A DNA stretch of 22,612 nt from JAQSWP01 sp050185515 (GCA_050185515.1 JBFWZG010000046.1:1-22612), one strand, 5' to 3'. Positions 7,589-15,980 are shown, counted from the first letter of the stretch. Program-made: numbers and translations. The notes: a model not told the origin generated them from the sequence alone.

Positions 7589-9349
7589 TCAGACCAGTAC
7601 CATGCCTTCTTCGGAAATCGGCTTCCGGGCGGTGTCCCCGGGGCCCAGCAGCATCTCGTTGTGCGCCGCGCCCGACGGGATCATCGGGAAGCAATTCTCC
7701 TTGGGATCGACGCAGACATCGACGATGACCGGCTTGGGCGTGTCGATCATTTCCCTGATGACGGCATCGACTTCGTCCGGTTTGGTCGCGCGCAGGCCGA
7801 CGCCGCCGAAGGCTTCCGCCAGCTTGACGAAGTCCGGCAGGGCCGCCGAATAGGATTCCGAGTAGCGGCCGCCATGCAGCAGCTCCTGCCACTGGCGCAC
7901 CATCCCCATGTATTCGTTATTGAGAATGAACACCTTGACCGGCAGCCGATACTGGCAAGCCGTCGACATCTCCTGGATGTTCATCAGGATCGACGCTTCG
8001 CCCGCCACGTCGATGACCAGCGCGTCGGGATGCGCGATCTGCGCCCCGATCGCCGCCGGCAGGCCGTAGCCCATGGTCCCCAGCCCGCCCGAGGTCAGCC
8101 AGCGATTGGGCTTCTCGAACTTCATGAACTGGGCCGCCCACATCTGGTGCTGCCCGACTTCGGTCGTGATGATCGTCTCGCGGTCCTTCGTCAGCGCATA
8201 CAGCCGTTCGAGGGCGTATTGCGGCTTGATGATGGTGTCGGAGCCGGCATAGCGCAGGCAGTCGCGCGCCCGCCATTCCTCGATCTGCGCCCACCAGGCC
8301 TTAAGCGCCTTCTGGTCGGGTCGCACCTGTCGCGCCTTCCAGATCTTGATCAGATCCTCGAGCACGTGCGCGGCATCGCCGACGATGGCGAGATCGACAT
8401 GGACGTTCTTGTTGATCGACGAGGCATCGATGTCGATATGGATCTTCTGGGACTCCGGCGAGAAGGCATTGACGCGGCCGGTGACCCGGTCGTCGAAGCG
8501 CGCGCCGATATTGATCAGCAGATCGCTGGCATGCATCGCCATGTTGGCTTCGTAGGTGCCGTGCATGCCCAGCATGCCGACGAACTGCTTGTCCGACGCC
8601 GGATAGGCGCCGAGCCCCATCAGCGTGTTGGTGATCGGAAAGCCGCTCAGCTTGACCAGCTGGGTCAGGAGCTGCGCCGCCTTCGGACCGGAATTGATGA
8701 CGCCACCGCCGGTATAGAAGATCGGCCGCTTTGCCTTGGCGATCAGGTCGACCGCCTGCTCGATCTTCTTCAGATCGCCCTTGAGCTGCGGCCGGTAGGA
8801 CTTGTGCTGCATCTTGGGCGTCGCATTGTACTTGCCCGGCGCCATCAGGATGTCCTTGGGCAGGTCGATAACCACCGGCCCGGGCCGCCCGGATCGGGCG
8901 ACGTAGAACGCCTCGTGCATGATGCGGGGCAGGTCGGCGATGTTCTTCACCAGATAGTTGTGCTTGGTGCACGGCCTGGTGATGCCCGTCGTGTCGGCCT
9001 CCTGGAAAGCATCGTTGCCGATCAGATGCGTCGGCACCTGTCCGGTCAGGCAGACGATCGGGATGCTGTCCATAAGCGCGTCGGTCAGGCCGGTCACCGC
9101 ATTGGTGGCCCCGGGGCCGGACGTAACCAGCACAACCCCGACCTTGCCGGTCGAACGCGCATAGCCCTCGGCGGAATGAACCGCCGCCTGCTCGTGGCGG
9201 ACGAGGATGTGGCGCAGATGGTTCTGCTTGAAGATCGAATCGTATATCGGCAGGACGGCGCCGCCGGGGTAGCCGAATACGACGTCTACGTCCTGGTCGA
9301 TCAAGCATTTGATCACCAGATCCGCACCCGTCAGCGACTCCTCCGACAT
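7589..9349 (-). CDS. ilvB: Acetolactate synthase large (catalytic) subunit
   Basis: A 586-residue ThDP-dependent enzyme that condenses two pyruvates, or pyruvate and 2-oxobutyrate, in the first common step of valine, leucine and isoleucine synthesis. The N-terminal Pyr domain (about 5-170) carries the catalytic glutamate E53 in RHEQAA and the TSGPGATN stretch. A central FAD/DHS-like domain spans about 195-330, and the C-terminal PP domain about 375-550 contains EVGQHQMW, GGLGTMGYGLPAAIG and QWQELLHG. The metal-binding motif is unusual: GEA at 450-452 where many ThDP enzymes have GDG, with the second ligand N478 kept. The ATG at 9349 follows GAGAGG. It is the first gene of ilvB-ilvN-exporter-ilvC. 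Confidence 0.98.
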   Translation of the reverse strand: MSEESLTGADLVIKCLIDQDVDVVFGYPGGAVLPIYDSIFKQNHLRHILVRHEQAAVHSAEGYARSTGKVGVVLVTSGPGATNAVTGLTDALMDSIPIVCLTGQVPTHLIGNDAFQEADTTGITRPCTKHNYLVKNIADLPRIMHEAFYVARSGRPGPVVIDLPKDILMAPGKYNATPKMQHKSYRPQLKGDLKKIEQAVDLIAKAKRPIFYTGGGVINSGPKAAQLLTQLVKLSGFPITNTLMGLGAYPASDKQFVGMLGMHGTYEANMAMHASDLLINIGARFDDRVTGRVNAFSPESQKIHIDIDASSINKNVHVDLAIVGDAAHVLEDLIKIWKARQVRPDQKALKAWWAQIEEWRARDCLRYAGSDTIIKPQYALERLYALTKDRETIITTEVGQHQMWAAQFMKFEKPNRWLTSGGLGTMGYGLPAAIGAQIAHPDALVIDVAGEASILMNIQEMSTACQYRLPVKVFILNNEYMGMVRQWQELLHGGRYSESYSAALPDFVKLAEAFGGVGLRATKPDEVDAVIREMIDTPKPVIVDVCVDPKENCFPMIPSGAAHNEMLLGPGDTARKPISEEGMVLV

Positions 9350-9373
9350 GACACCTCTCCCGTAGCGAAACAG

Positions 9374-9429
9374 GCAGCAATTGCCGCGAAACGAGCGAAC
9401 GTCGCGCGTTTTCCTGAAAAAATTGCTGC
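9374..9429. repeat. Inverted repeat in the ilvB leader
   Basis: Perfect 9-base arms (GCAGCAATT and AATTGCTGC) are separated by 38 bases, and a smaller CGCGA/TCGCG stem can form inside. The structure lies between the miaA stop and the ilvB ribosome binding site. No leader peptide rich in Leu, Ile or Val is visible, so classical attenuation is not supported. It may be an operator or a leader stem. Confidence 0.4.
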
Positions 9430-9450
9430 GAAGCGGCGGACCTTAGACGC

Positions 9451-10410
9451 TCAATCGGGGACGGTCAACCCGAAACGGCGAATAAATGAAAAGATTTGAG
9501 GCAGATTTTTTTCTGAAAATTGCGATTCTATGGTCAGATCGGCAACGAACTGATGCCGGAACCACGTATCCTGTCGCTTTGCGTATTGTCCCGTAGCGAT
9601 GACGGCCTGGCTAACCGCCTGATCCAGATCGATTTTCCCACGCAGAACCGCCGCAAGCTGCGGCAGGCCGACGGCGCGCAGAATCGGCCGATCAGCCGGC
9701 AAGCCTCGCGCCAGCAAGGCCTCCACCTCGGCCAGCGCGCCAGTCTCGAGCATCTTTCCGAAGCGGGCGGCGATCCCCGTGCGCAACACGGACCGGTCCG
9801 GCTGCAGCAAAATGCGGGCGAAGCGCAGACCGGCCGGCGGACCCTCGGCCGTCTGCTGCTGCCAATGGGACAACGGCCGGCCGGTCGCTTCGAACACCTC
9901 CAAGGCGCGCAGCTGGCGCTGGCGATCGCCCGGCTTCAGGCGGGAAGCGATTTCAGGATCTACCTGCTCCAGCCGCTCGCGCACGGCAGCCGGCCCCTTC
10001 TCGACCCACATCTGGCGCACCCCGGCGCGAATGTCGGCCGGGATCTCCGGCATCGGCGCCAGCCCGGACATCAGGGTGCGCAGATAGAGACCCGTTCCAC
10101 CCACGACGATTGGCAGGCGACCGCCGGCATGGGCCGCCGCGATCTCGCGCAGCGCCATGATGCGCCAGTCCTGCGCCGTCCCGACCGTCTCCGCAGGGAG
10201 AACGCCATAGAGCGCATGCGGCGCTGCCTGCCGATCCGCCTGGGTCGGCTGGGCGGTGAGGATAGGGAGCGCATCGTAGAGCTGCATGGAATCGGCGTTG
10301 ACGACGACGCCGTTGAATTCGCGCGCCGCTGCCAGCGCCAGCGCCGATTTGCCGCTGGCGGTCGGTCCCGCAACGACGAGCACGGTCCGGTCCAAGCTCC
10401 GCGACGCCAT
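9451..10410 (-). CDS. miaA: tRNA dimethylallyltransferase
   Basis: A 319-residue enzyme that transfers a dimethylallyl group to N6 of A37 in tRNAs reading UNN codons. The P-loop GPTASGKS lies at 15-22, followed by VVNADSMQLYD (about 36-46, with the presumed catalytic D40), VVGGTGLYLRTL at about 102-113, and the DRQRQLRALEVFEATGRPLS region. The C-terminal GQYAKRQDTWFRHQ is a strong family signature. Length is typical. The start at MASRSL was chosen because the P-loop then falls at the normal distance; longer in-frame extensions run antisense through serB. It is divergent from serB with 54 bases between the starts, and 101 bases upstream of ilvB on the same strand. The final ~25 codons are notably A/T-richer than the rest, yet their IFSFIRRF phrase looks family-like. 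Confidence 0.97.
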   Translation of the reverse strand: MASRSLDRTVLVVAGPTASGKSALALAAAREFNGVVVNADSMQLYDALPILTAQPTQADRQAAPHALYGVLPAETVGTAQDWRIMALREIAAAHAGGRLPIVVGGTGLYLRTLMSGLAPMPEIPADIRAGVRQMWVEKGPAAVRERLEQVDPEIASRLKPGDRQRQLRALEVFEATGRPLSHWQQQTAEGPPAGLRFARILLQPDRSVLRTGIAARFGKMLETGALAEVEALLARGLPADRPILRAVGLPQLAAVLRGKIDLDQAVSQAVIATGQYAKRQDTWFRHQFVADLTIESQFSEKNLPQIFSFIRRFGLTVPD

Positions 10411-10464
10411 CAGTCCGGCATCGCTTGCCACTGGCCTGTGGCGCGGCCAAGATGCGCCCGCCTC

Positions 10465-11379
10465 ATGGAATACGTCCTTACCCTCATTGCCGATCCAAGC
10501 CGTTGCAGGCTCGAAGATACCACGGCGCGGCTGGTGCGCGACGCGCTCGGCGACCTGGGCGGCGATTGCGGCGCCGTCGAATGGCTGGCGCCGCAGATGG
10601 CCTGCGATATCGGTTTCGAGATGATCGTGCCCGACCAGGCGGAAGCCGCCGCGCGCCGGGCGCTGGGCGATCTGGCGGTCGACGTGGCGGCGCAGCCGAC
10701 GCTCGATCGGCGCAAGGCGCTGCTGGTCGCCGACATGGAATCGACCATCATCGAGAACGAGATGCTCGACGAACTGGCGGATTTCCTGGGCCTGCGCGAA
10801 CGCATCGCCGCCATCACGGCGCGGGCGATGAACGGCGAAATCGACTTCGCCGATGCCCTGCGCGAGCGCGTCGGCCTGCTGAAGGATCTGCCCGCCAGCC
10901 GCCTTGACGAGGCGTCGCGCCGCATCCGCGTGATGCCCGGGGCGGCGACGCTGGTGGCGACGCTCAAGGCGAGCGGCACCTACTGCGCGCTGGTCTCCGG
11001 CGGCTTCACCTATTTCACCGCCATGGTGCGGATCGGCCTGGGATTCGACGTCGATCGCGCCAATCGGCTGGAGGTCAATCGCGACCGGCTGGCCGGCACC
11101 GTCGCCGAGCCGATACTCGGCCGCGAGGCCAAGCTCGATGCCCTTACGCATCTGGCGGCCGAGCGCCACCTGCCACTGACCCGCTGCCTCGCCGTTGGCG
11201 ATGGCGCCAACGACCTGCCGATGCTGCAGGCCGCCGGTCTGGGCGTCGCCTATCGCGCCAAGCCGGCCGTGGCCGCAGCCTGCCGCGTGCGAGTCGACCA
11301 TGGCGACCTGACCGCCCTGCTCTATCTGCAAGGCTATCGGCGCGACGATTTCGTGGTCCGACCCGACACGCTGGCCTGA
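10465..11379 (+). CDS. serB: Phosphoserine phosphatase SerB (HAD family)
   Basis: A 304-residue HAD-superfamily phosphatase catalysing the last step of serine synthesis. An N-terminal regulatory-type region (about 1-75) precedes the HAD core. Motif I reads DMEST at 90-94, with nucleophile D90; the usual second aspartate (DxDxT) is replaced by E92. Motif II is SGG at 178-180, motif III the lysine K223 in GREAKLDAL, and motif IV GDGANDLPML with D246 and D250. The ATG at 10465 was chosen because the frame then opens with the family-like MEYVLTLIA; no clear ribosome binding site precedes it. The gene is divergent from miaA and is followed 22 bases later by an oxidoreductase that may be co-transcribed. 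Confidence 0.93.
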   Translation: MEYVLTLIADPSRCRLEDTTARLVRDALGDLGGDCGAVEWLAPQMACDIGFEMIVPDQAEAAARRALGDLAVDVAAQPTLDRRKALLVADMESTIIENEMLDELADFLGLRERIAAITARAMNGEIDFADALRERVGLLKDLPASRLDEASRRIRVMPGAATLVATLKASGTYCALVSGGFTYFTAMVRIGLGFDVDRANRLEVNRDRLAGTVAEPILGREAKLDALTHLAAERHLPLTRCLAVGDGANDLPMLQAAGLGVAYRAKPAVAAACRVRVDHGDLTALLYLQGYRRDDFVVRPDTLA

Positions 11380-11401
11380 GCACCAACGAACGGAGGAAGA
11401 A

Positions 11402-12424
11402 ATGACCCTGCAGAACACCAGCATCGTGCTGGCGAGCCGCCCGCAAGGCGACGTTCGCCCGGAGAATTTCCGCCGCGAGGACGGCCCGGCGGCCAAGCCG
11501 GGCGACGGCCAGGTGCTGGCGCGGATCATCTATCTGTCGCTCGATCCATACATGCGCCCGCGCATGACGGAGATGAATTCCTACACGCCGCCCTTCGAAC
11601 TCGACAAGCCGCTGCTGGGCGGCGCGGTGGCCGAGATCGTCGAATCGAACAGCGACCGATTCCGTCCCGGCGACATCGCCATGGGCATGTTCGGCTGGCA
11701 GCGCTACTCGGTGGCCGACGCGCGCCTGCTGCGCAAGCTCGACCCCGCGGCCGCGCCGCTGGTGGCGCACCTGGGCGTGCTTGGGATGCCCGGATACACC
11801 GCCTATCACGGCATGCTCCGCATCGGGCAGCCCAAGGAAGGCGAAACCGTTTTCGTGTCGGCCGCCACCGGTGCGGTCGGCGCCATGGCAGGCCAGTTGG
11901 CCCGCCTCAAGGGCGCTCGGGTCGTCGGCTGCGCCAGCAGCGATGAGAAGTGCGACTACGCCGTCAAGGAGCTGGGCTACGACGCCTGCTTCAACCACAG
12001 CAAGGAGCGCGACTACGATGCGGTACTGAAGCAGCTCTGCCCCAAGGGCATCGACGTCGATTTCGAGAACGTCGGCGGGCCAATCTTCCATGCGGTGTTC
12101 CGGGCGATGAACGATTTCGGCCGCATCGCCATGTGCGGTGCCATCTCGGAATACAACGACACCAAGCCGCAGCCCGGCCCGGAGAAGATGTTCACCATTA
12201 TCCAGCGCCGGCTGGAGATAAAGGGCTTCATCATCTCTGACCATCTGCAGGGCATGGGCGAGTTCGTCCGCGACGTCGGCGGCTGGATCAAGGAAGGCCG
12301 CATCCGCTATCGCGAGACTGTGGTGCCCGGTCTCGAGAGGGCGCCGGAGGCCTTCATGGGCCTGCTCAAGGGCAGCAATTTCGGCAAGCTGGTGGTGAAG
12401 GTCGGCGACGAACCCGGCCGCTGA
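11402..12424 (+). CDS. CurA/leukotriene B4 dehydrogenase-like NADP-dependent oxidoreductase (MDR superfamily)
   Basis: A 340-residue zinc-independent medium-chain dehydrogenase/reductase that likely reduces the double bond of an enone or related carbonyl with NADPH. The N-terminal part contains the characteristic YLSLDPYMRPRM (about 44-55). The cofactor domain begins with SAATGAVGAMAG at about 153-164, and DFENVGGPIFHAV follows further on. No zinc-ligand cysteine cluster is seen, consistent with this subfamily. A strong GGAGGAAGAA sits immediately before the ATG. It starts 22 bases after serB and ends three bases before the convergent Gfo/Idh gene. E. coli CurA (curcumin reductase) is a known relative, but the physiological substrate here is unknown. 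Confidence 0.9.
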   Translation: MTLQNTSIVLASRPQGDVRPENFRREDGPAAKPGDGQVLARIIYLSLDPYMRPRMTEMNSYTPPFELDKPLLGGAVAEIVESNSDRFRPGDIAMGMFGWQRYSVADARLLRKLDPAAAPLVAHLGVLGMPGYTAYHGMLRIGQPKEGETVFVSAATGAVGAMAGQLARLKGARVVGCASSDEKCDYAVKELGYDACFNHSKERDYDAVLKQLCPKGIDVDFENVGGPIFHAVFRAMNDFGRIAMCGAISEYNDTKPQPGPEKMFTIIQRRLEIKGFIISDHLQGMGEFVRDVGGWIKEGRIRYRETVVPGLERAPEAFMGLLKGSNFGKLVVKVGDEPGR

Positions 12425-12427
12425 GCT

Positions 12428-13408
12428 TCAGCCTTCGACGCGCTGCTCGCGCCCGTCGCGGGCGGCGCGCACGATAGCCTCGAACACCGCTGCGCCATGG
12501 ATCGCCTGTTCGTGCGGCACGATCGGCGCCGCTCCGCGGTCGATCTGGGCGGCGAACGCCTCCAGCTCGGCCCGTTCGGTGCTGAATTCCTCGTACCGGG
12601 TCTCCTGCGGCTCGCCGCCCACCGCGCATGACAGCAGGCGGTTCTCGCCCAGCATCTCGGCCCAGCCGGCGCTGCCCATGATGCAGAAGCGCCAGCGATA
12701 GGCGGTGGCGGTCAGGGTCGTCAGCGAGGCGCTGACACCGTTGCGCATGGTGAGCTGGATCGTCGTGGTATCGTCGATCGGCACGGAAAGATGCCGCCGC
12801 TCGCTGCGCACGGCGACGGACTGCACCTCGCCGAACAGTTCGATCAGCATGTCGATCTGATGGATCGCCAGTCCAGCCAGACCGCCGACGGGCGACTCCT
12901 CGTCGGTCGCGCGCCACATCGTCGGATCATAACGCAGCCCGGCCGGAGCGGAGAAATTGCCGTCGACATGCAGCACCGATCCGAGGGCGCCGCTGGTCAC
13001 CATGCCGAGAAGGGCGCGATAGCACGGCAGGAGCCGACGATTGAAGCCCACGGCCAGCGGCACGTCGGAACTGCGGCAGGCGGCGACGACAGACGACGCG
13101 CCGGCGCGATCGAGAGCGAAGGGCTTGTCGACGAACACCGCCTTGTTGGCGCGCGCCACGACCAGCGCCTGCGGCACGTGCAGGCTGTGCGGGGTGGCCA
13201 GTACGACGCCGGCAATGGCGGGATCGACCAGCGCCTCGTCGAGCCCGGTGACCAGCCGCAGCCCGTGCGCGGCGGCGAATTGCGCCCGCGCTTCCGCATC
13301 GCGCACCACGGCGGTCGTGAAACGCACCCTGTCGGATTTGCCCTGCACGGCCTCGACCAGGGTGCGTCCCCAGATGCCCAGGCCGGCAATGGCGAGATTG
13401 ACGGTCAT
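12428..13408 (-). CDS. Gfo/Idh/MocA-family NAD(P)-dependent oxidoreductase
   Basis: A 326-residue two-domain dehydrogenase, a family usually acting on sugars, inositols or their derivatives. The N-terminal Rossmann fold has GLGIWG at 9-14. The family lysine motif appears as DKP at 94-96 (more commonly EKP), and GFNRR at 121-125 continues the conserved core. The C-terminal domain has AIHQIDML at 181-188, where H183 and D186 match the catalytic H-x-x-D pair. AAGGAGG lies five bases before the ATG, giving firm start support. The 28-base gap to the crotonase-family gene upstream on the same strand suggests an operon. Substrate cannot be assigned. Confidence 0.9.
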   Translation of the reverse strand: MTVNLAIAGLGIWGRTLVEAVQGKSDRVRFTTAVVRDAEARAQFAAAHGLRLVTGLDEALVDPAIAGVVLATPHSLHVPQALVVARANKAVFVDKPFALDRAGASSVVAACRSSDVPLAVGFNRRLLPCYRALLGMVTSGALGSVLHVDGNFSAPAGLRYDPTMWRATDEESPVGGLAGLAIHQIDMLIELFGEVQSVAVRSERRHLSVPIDDTTTIQLTMRNGVSASLTTLTATAYRWRFCIMGSAGWAEMLGENRLLSCAVGGEPQETRYEEFSTERAELEAFAAQIDRGAAPIVPHEQAIHGAAVFEAIVRAARDGREQRVEG

Positions 13409-13436
13409 ACCGGCCTCCTTGGCGGATCGGACGGTC

Positions 13437-14207
13437 TCAGCTCCACTGCGGCGGACGATTGGCCTTGTAGGCCGCCATGGCTTCGCGGAAGTCGGCCGAA
13501 TCGAGCCCCTTGCGCTGCAGCTCCATGTAGAGATCGAACGCTTCGTCCCAGTCCATGTCCGGCATCAGCGAAAGGCACTGCTTGGTGAAGCGCGCGCCCT
13601 GCGAGGCGACGGCCAGCGTCTTATCGACATAGGCGTCGAACTCGCTCTGCATGTTCTCGTCGCTGACCAGCCGGTCGACCAGTCCGATGCGCAACGCCTC
13701 GTCCGCCTCCATGAATTCGCCCCACAGCGCGAATGCCTTCGCCCTGCCAAGACCGATATAACGGGCGAGGCGGAACGTCCCCAGACCGGGGATCAGCCCC
13801 TCCTTCACCGCGGGCAGCGAAAACCGGCTCGACGGCGTGGAAATCCGCAGATCGCAGCCCAGGCCAAGCTGCAGCCCGCCGCCCACGGCATAGCCGTGCA
13901 TGAGGCAGATCACCAGCTTGTCCATGACCTCGAAATGGCGGACGGCGGTGTCCCACAGGCTGAAATATCGGTCGTCGATCTCGCCGTTGGCGAGATCCTT
14001 GAGATCGATGCCGGTCGAAAAGGCGCGTCCCTCGCCCTGCAGCGCCACCACCCGCACCTCGCCGTCGGCCAGCAGCATGCGGCCTGCCGCGTCGAGGTCC
14101 CGCACGGCGGGATAGTGGAAGGCGTTGAGGCGCTCGGGACGTCGGAAAGTCAGGCGGGCCAGCCGCCCTTTCGTCTCGAGAACGGAATGCTCGAATTCGA
14201 CCCGCAT
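13437..14207 (-). CDS. Crotonase-fold (enoyl-CoA hydratase/isomerase superfamily) protein lacking the usual catalytic glutamates
   Basis: A 256-residue crotonase-family protein. The fold is clear from FRRPERLNAFH, the first oxyanion segment RAFSTGIDLKDL (about 61-72), the second oxyanion segment HGYAVGGGLQLGLGCDLRI (about 104-122) and LPAVKEGLIPGLGT. Aligned by eye with classic hydratases, the two catalytic glutamates fall at Q113 and A133; the nearest acid is E136. Hydratase activity is therefore doubtful, and a different crotonase reaction or isomerase is possible. The start at MRVEFEH (14207) follows a GGGGAAA stretch; an upstream in-frame start would add 15 residues. A -10-like TAGAAT lies at 14242-14247 on the minus strand without a good -35. 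Probably co-transcribed with the Gfo/Idh gene. Confidence 0.88.
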   Translation of the reverse strand: MRVEFEHSVLETKGRLARLTFRRPERLNAFHYPAVRDLDAAGRMLLADGEVRVVALQGEGRAFSTGIDLKDLANGEIDDRYFSLWDTAVRHFEVMDKLVICLMHGYAVGGGLQLGLGCDLRISTPSSRFSLPAVKEGLIPGLGTFRLARYIGLGRAKAFALWGEFMEADEALRIGLVDRLVSDENMQSEFDAYVDKTLAVASQGARFTKQCLSLMPDMDWDEAFDLYMELQRKGLDSADFREAMAAYKANRPPQWS

Positions 14208-14345
14208 GGCGTTTCCCCGGATTGTTGTCGGCGTTTTGATCATTCTAGCCACGCCGTGACGGGATCCGCCACTGCCCGGACTGCGGCAGTTTGGAAATCG
14301 GCATGGCGGCTACGCAATTCGGCCCGGACCGCAACAGCCACGGCG

Positions 14346-14384
14346 CCCGAACAAGAACGGCGCCGGGCTTGCCCCGGCGCCGTT
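14346..14384 (-). terminator. Strong intrinsic terminator after the DegP-type protease gene
   Basis: Two perfect 12-base arms (AACGGCGCCGGG and CCCGGCGCCGTT, 14356-14367 and 14373-14384) enclose a 5-base loop. On the minus strand the stem is followed by CTTGTTC. It lies 24 bases after the protease stop codon. The other end is flanked by only three T on the plus strand, so termination is mainly for the minus-strand gene. Confidence 0.8.
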
Positions 14385-14408
14385 TGACGCCATGCGTTCC
14401 AGCAGCGT

Positions 14409-15902
14409 CTAGGAATCTATTCGCAAGCCGACGAAGCGAAGATCGCCCTGCCGGTCTATCAGAAGGAGTACGGACTTGCGCTTGGCGTCGCGCGCTTCCT
14501 TGACGCGCGTTTCGACGTCCGCCGGCGTCTTCACCTCGTGCTGGTTGATGTCGACGATGACGTCTCCGGCGCGAATGCCCTTTTCGCCGGCGACGCTGCC
14601 GTCCAGCACCTTGGTGACGACGACGCCCTTCGTTCCGGCCGGAATGTCGTAGCGGTCGCGCAGGTCAGCCGAAAGCTCGGACAGAACGAGACCGAAGCTG
14701 TCGACGGTCGCGCCGCCCTTCGGACCCGTCTGGCCGTCGACCGCGGCATTCTGGATGCGCTCGGATTCCTCGAGTTCGCCGACCTTCACCTTGACGGTGC
14801 GTCGCTTGCCATCGCGCCAGACGACGACGTCGACTTCGCTGCCGACCTTGGTCTCGGCGACGACGCGCGAGAGCTTGCGCATCTCCGGAATGTCCTTGCC
14901 GTCGAAGCTCAGGATCACGTCGCGGGCCTTGATGCCCGATTTCTCGGCCGGCCCGCCCGGGGTCACGTCGGCGATCAGCGCCCCGCGCGGCTTGTCGAGG
15001 CTGAGCGTCTTGGCGAGATCCTCGTCCACGGTCTGGATGCGGACGCCGAGCCAGCCACGCTTGGTGCGGCCGAACTCGCGCAACTGGTCGACGATGCTGC
15101 TGGCGAGGTTGGACGGAATGGCGAAGCCGATGCCGACGCTGCCGCCGGACGGCGAATAGATGGCGGTGTTGATGCCGATGACCTCGCCGTCCATGTTGAA
15201 CATCGGACCGCCGGAATTGCCCTTGTTGATCGCGGCGTCGGTCTGCAGGAAGTCGTCATACGGGCCGTTGAGCGAGCGGGCGCGGGCGGAAATGATGCCG
15301 ACGCTGACGCTGCCGCCGAGCCCGAAGGGATTGCCGATCGCCATCACCCAGTCGCCGACCCGGCTCTTGTCGGAGTCGCCGAACTTCACCGTAGGCAGCG
15401 GCGCCTTGCGGCCGGCGAGATCGAGCTTGAGCAGGGCCAGATCGGTCTTGGGGTCCTTGCCGACGAGTTCGGCCTTGAAGGTCGAGTCGTCGCTCAAGGT
15501 CACGGTGATCTCATCGGCATCGGCGATAACGTGGTTGTTCGTCACCACGTAGCCCTTCTCGTCGATGATGAACCCCGAACCGAGCGAGGTAACGCGGCGC
15601 GGCGGGCCCTGGCGTTCGAGAAAATCGCGGAACAGGTCTTCCAGCGAACCGCCTGGCGGCACCCGCGGGGCCGAGCGACCGCGATCCTGGCCGCCCTTGG
15701 CCTGGGTGGTCGACACGTTGACGACTGCCGGAGACAGCCGTTCGGCAAGGTCAGCGAAGCTGGACGGCGCTTCGCGGGCTACGGCGCCGCCGGCGAAAAT
15801 GACGACAAGAATGCCGCCGGCTGCCAGCGCGGCGGCGCGGCAACGTCGCACCACGCCGCCCGCGGCGACGGGCGACGATACGGGATTGAACGCAATTCCC
15901 AC
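14409..15902 (-). CDS. degP: Periplasmic serine protease/chaperone of the DegP/HtrA (Do) family
   Basis: A 497-residue periplasmic quality-control protease. A signal peptide spans about residues 1-42, with an arginine-containing N-region, a hydrophobic core and AVA before the predicted cut. The trypsin-like domain holds the triad H124 in TNNHVIA, D154 in TDLALLK and S230 in GNSGGP. PDZ1 spans about 284-375 (RGWLGVRIQ onwards) and PDZ2 about 400-490. The LEDLFRDFLERQG segment near residue 87 is the typical LA-loop region. The start is GTG at 15902 with GGAGG seven bases upstream. It lies 169 bases downstream of hflC and seems to have its own promoter. DegQ or MucD would be equally fair names. 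Confidence 0.95.
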   Translation of the reverse strand: MGIAFNPVSSPVAAGGVVRRCRAAALAAGGILVVIFAGGAVAREAPSSFADLAERLSPAVVNVSTTQAKGGQDRGRSAPRVPPGGSLEDLFRDFLERQGPPRRVTSLGSGFIIDEKGYVVTNNHVIADADEITVTLSDDSTFKAELVGKDPKTDLALLKLDLAGRKAPLPTVKFGDSDKSRVGDWVMAIGNPFGLGGSVSVGIISARARSLNGPYDDFLQTDAAINKGNSGGPMFNMDGEVIGINTAIYSPSGGSVGIGFAIPSNLASSIVDQLREFGRTKRGWLGVRIQTVDEDLAKTLSLDKPRGALIADVTPGGPAEKSGIKARDVILSFDGKDIPEMRKLSRVVAETKVGSEVDVVVWRDGKRRTVKVKVGELEESERIQNAAVDGQTGPKGGATVDSFGLVLSELSADLRDRYDIPAGTKGVVVTKVLDGSVAGEKGIRAGDVIVDINQHEVKTPADVETRVKEARDAKRKSVLLLIDRQGDLRFVGLRIDS

Positions 15903-15980
15903 TGCAAATCCTCCGAACTTTCGGTATCCCCGACCCGATTGCCTGGCGTTTCCCCCCGCAGGACAACAGGTTTCCGAATT

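Noticed and set aside
7445..9499. 684-codon plus-strand open frame opposite ilvB/ilvN
   Set aside because: Antisense shadow of ilvB with no recognisable domain and no ribosome binding site support.
10411..11529. In-frame upstream extension of miaA giving a ~690-residue protein
   Set aside because: The extension is the antisense of serB. MiaA has normal length from the ATG at 10410, and nothing in the extra residues looks like a domain.
14242..14247. TAGAAT as a promoter -10 box for the crotonase gene
   Set aside because: No acceptable -35 hexamer at 16-18 bases, so it was not listed as a promoter.
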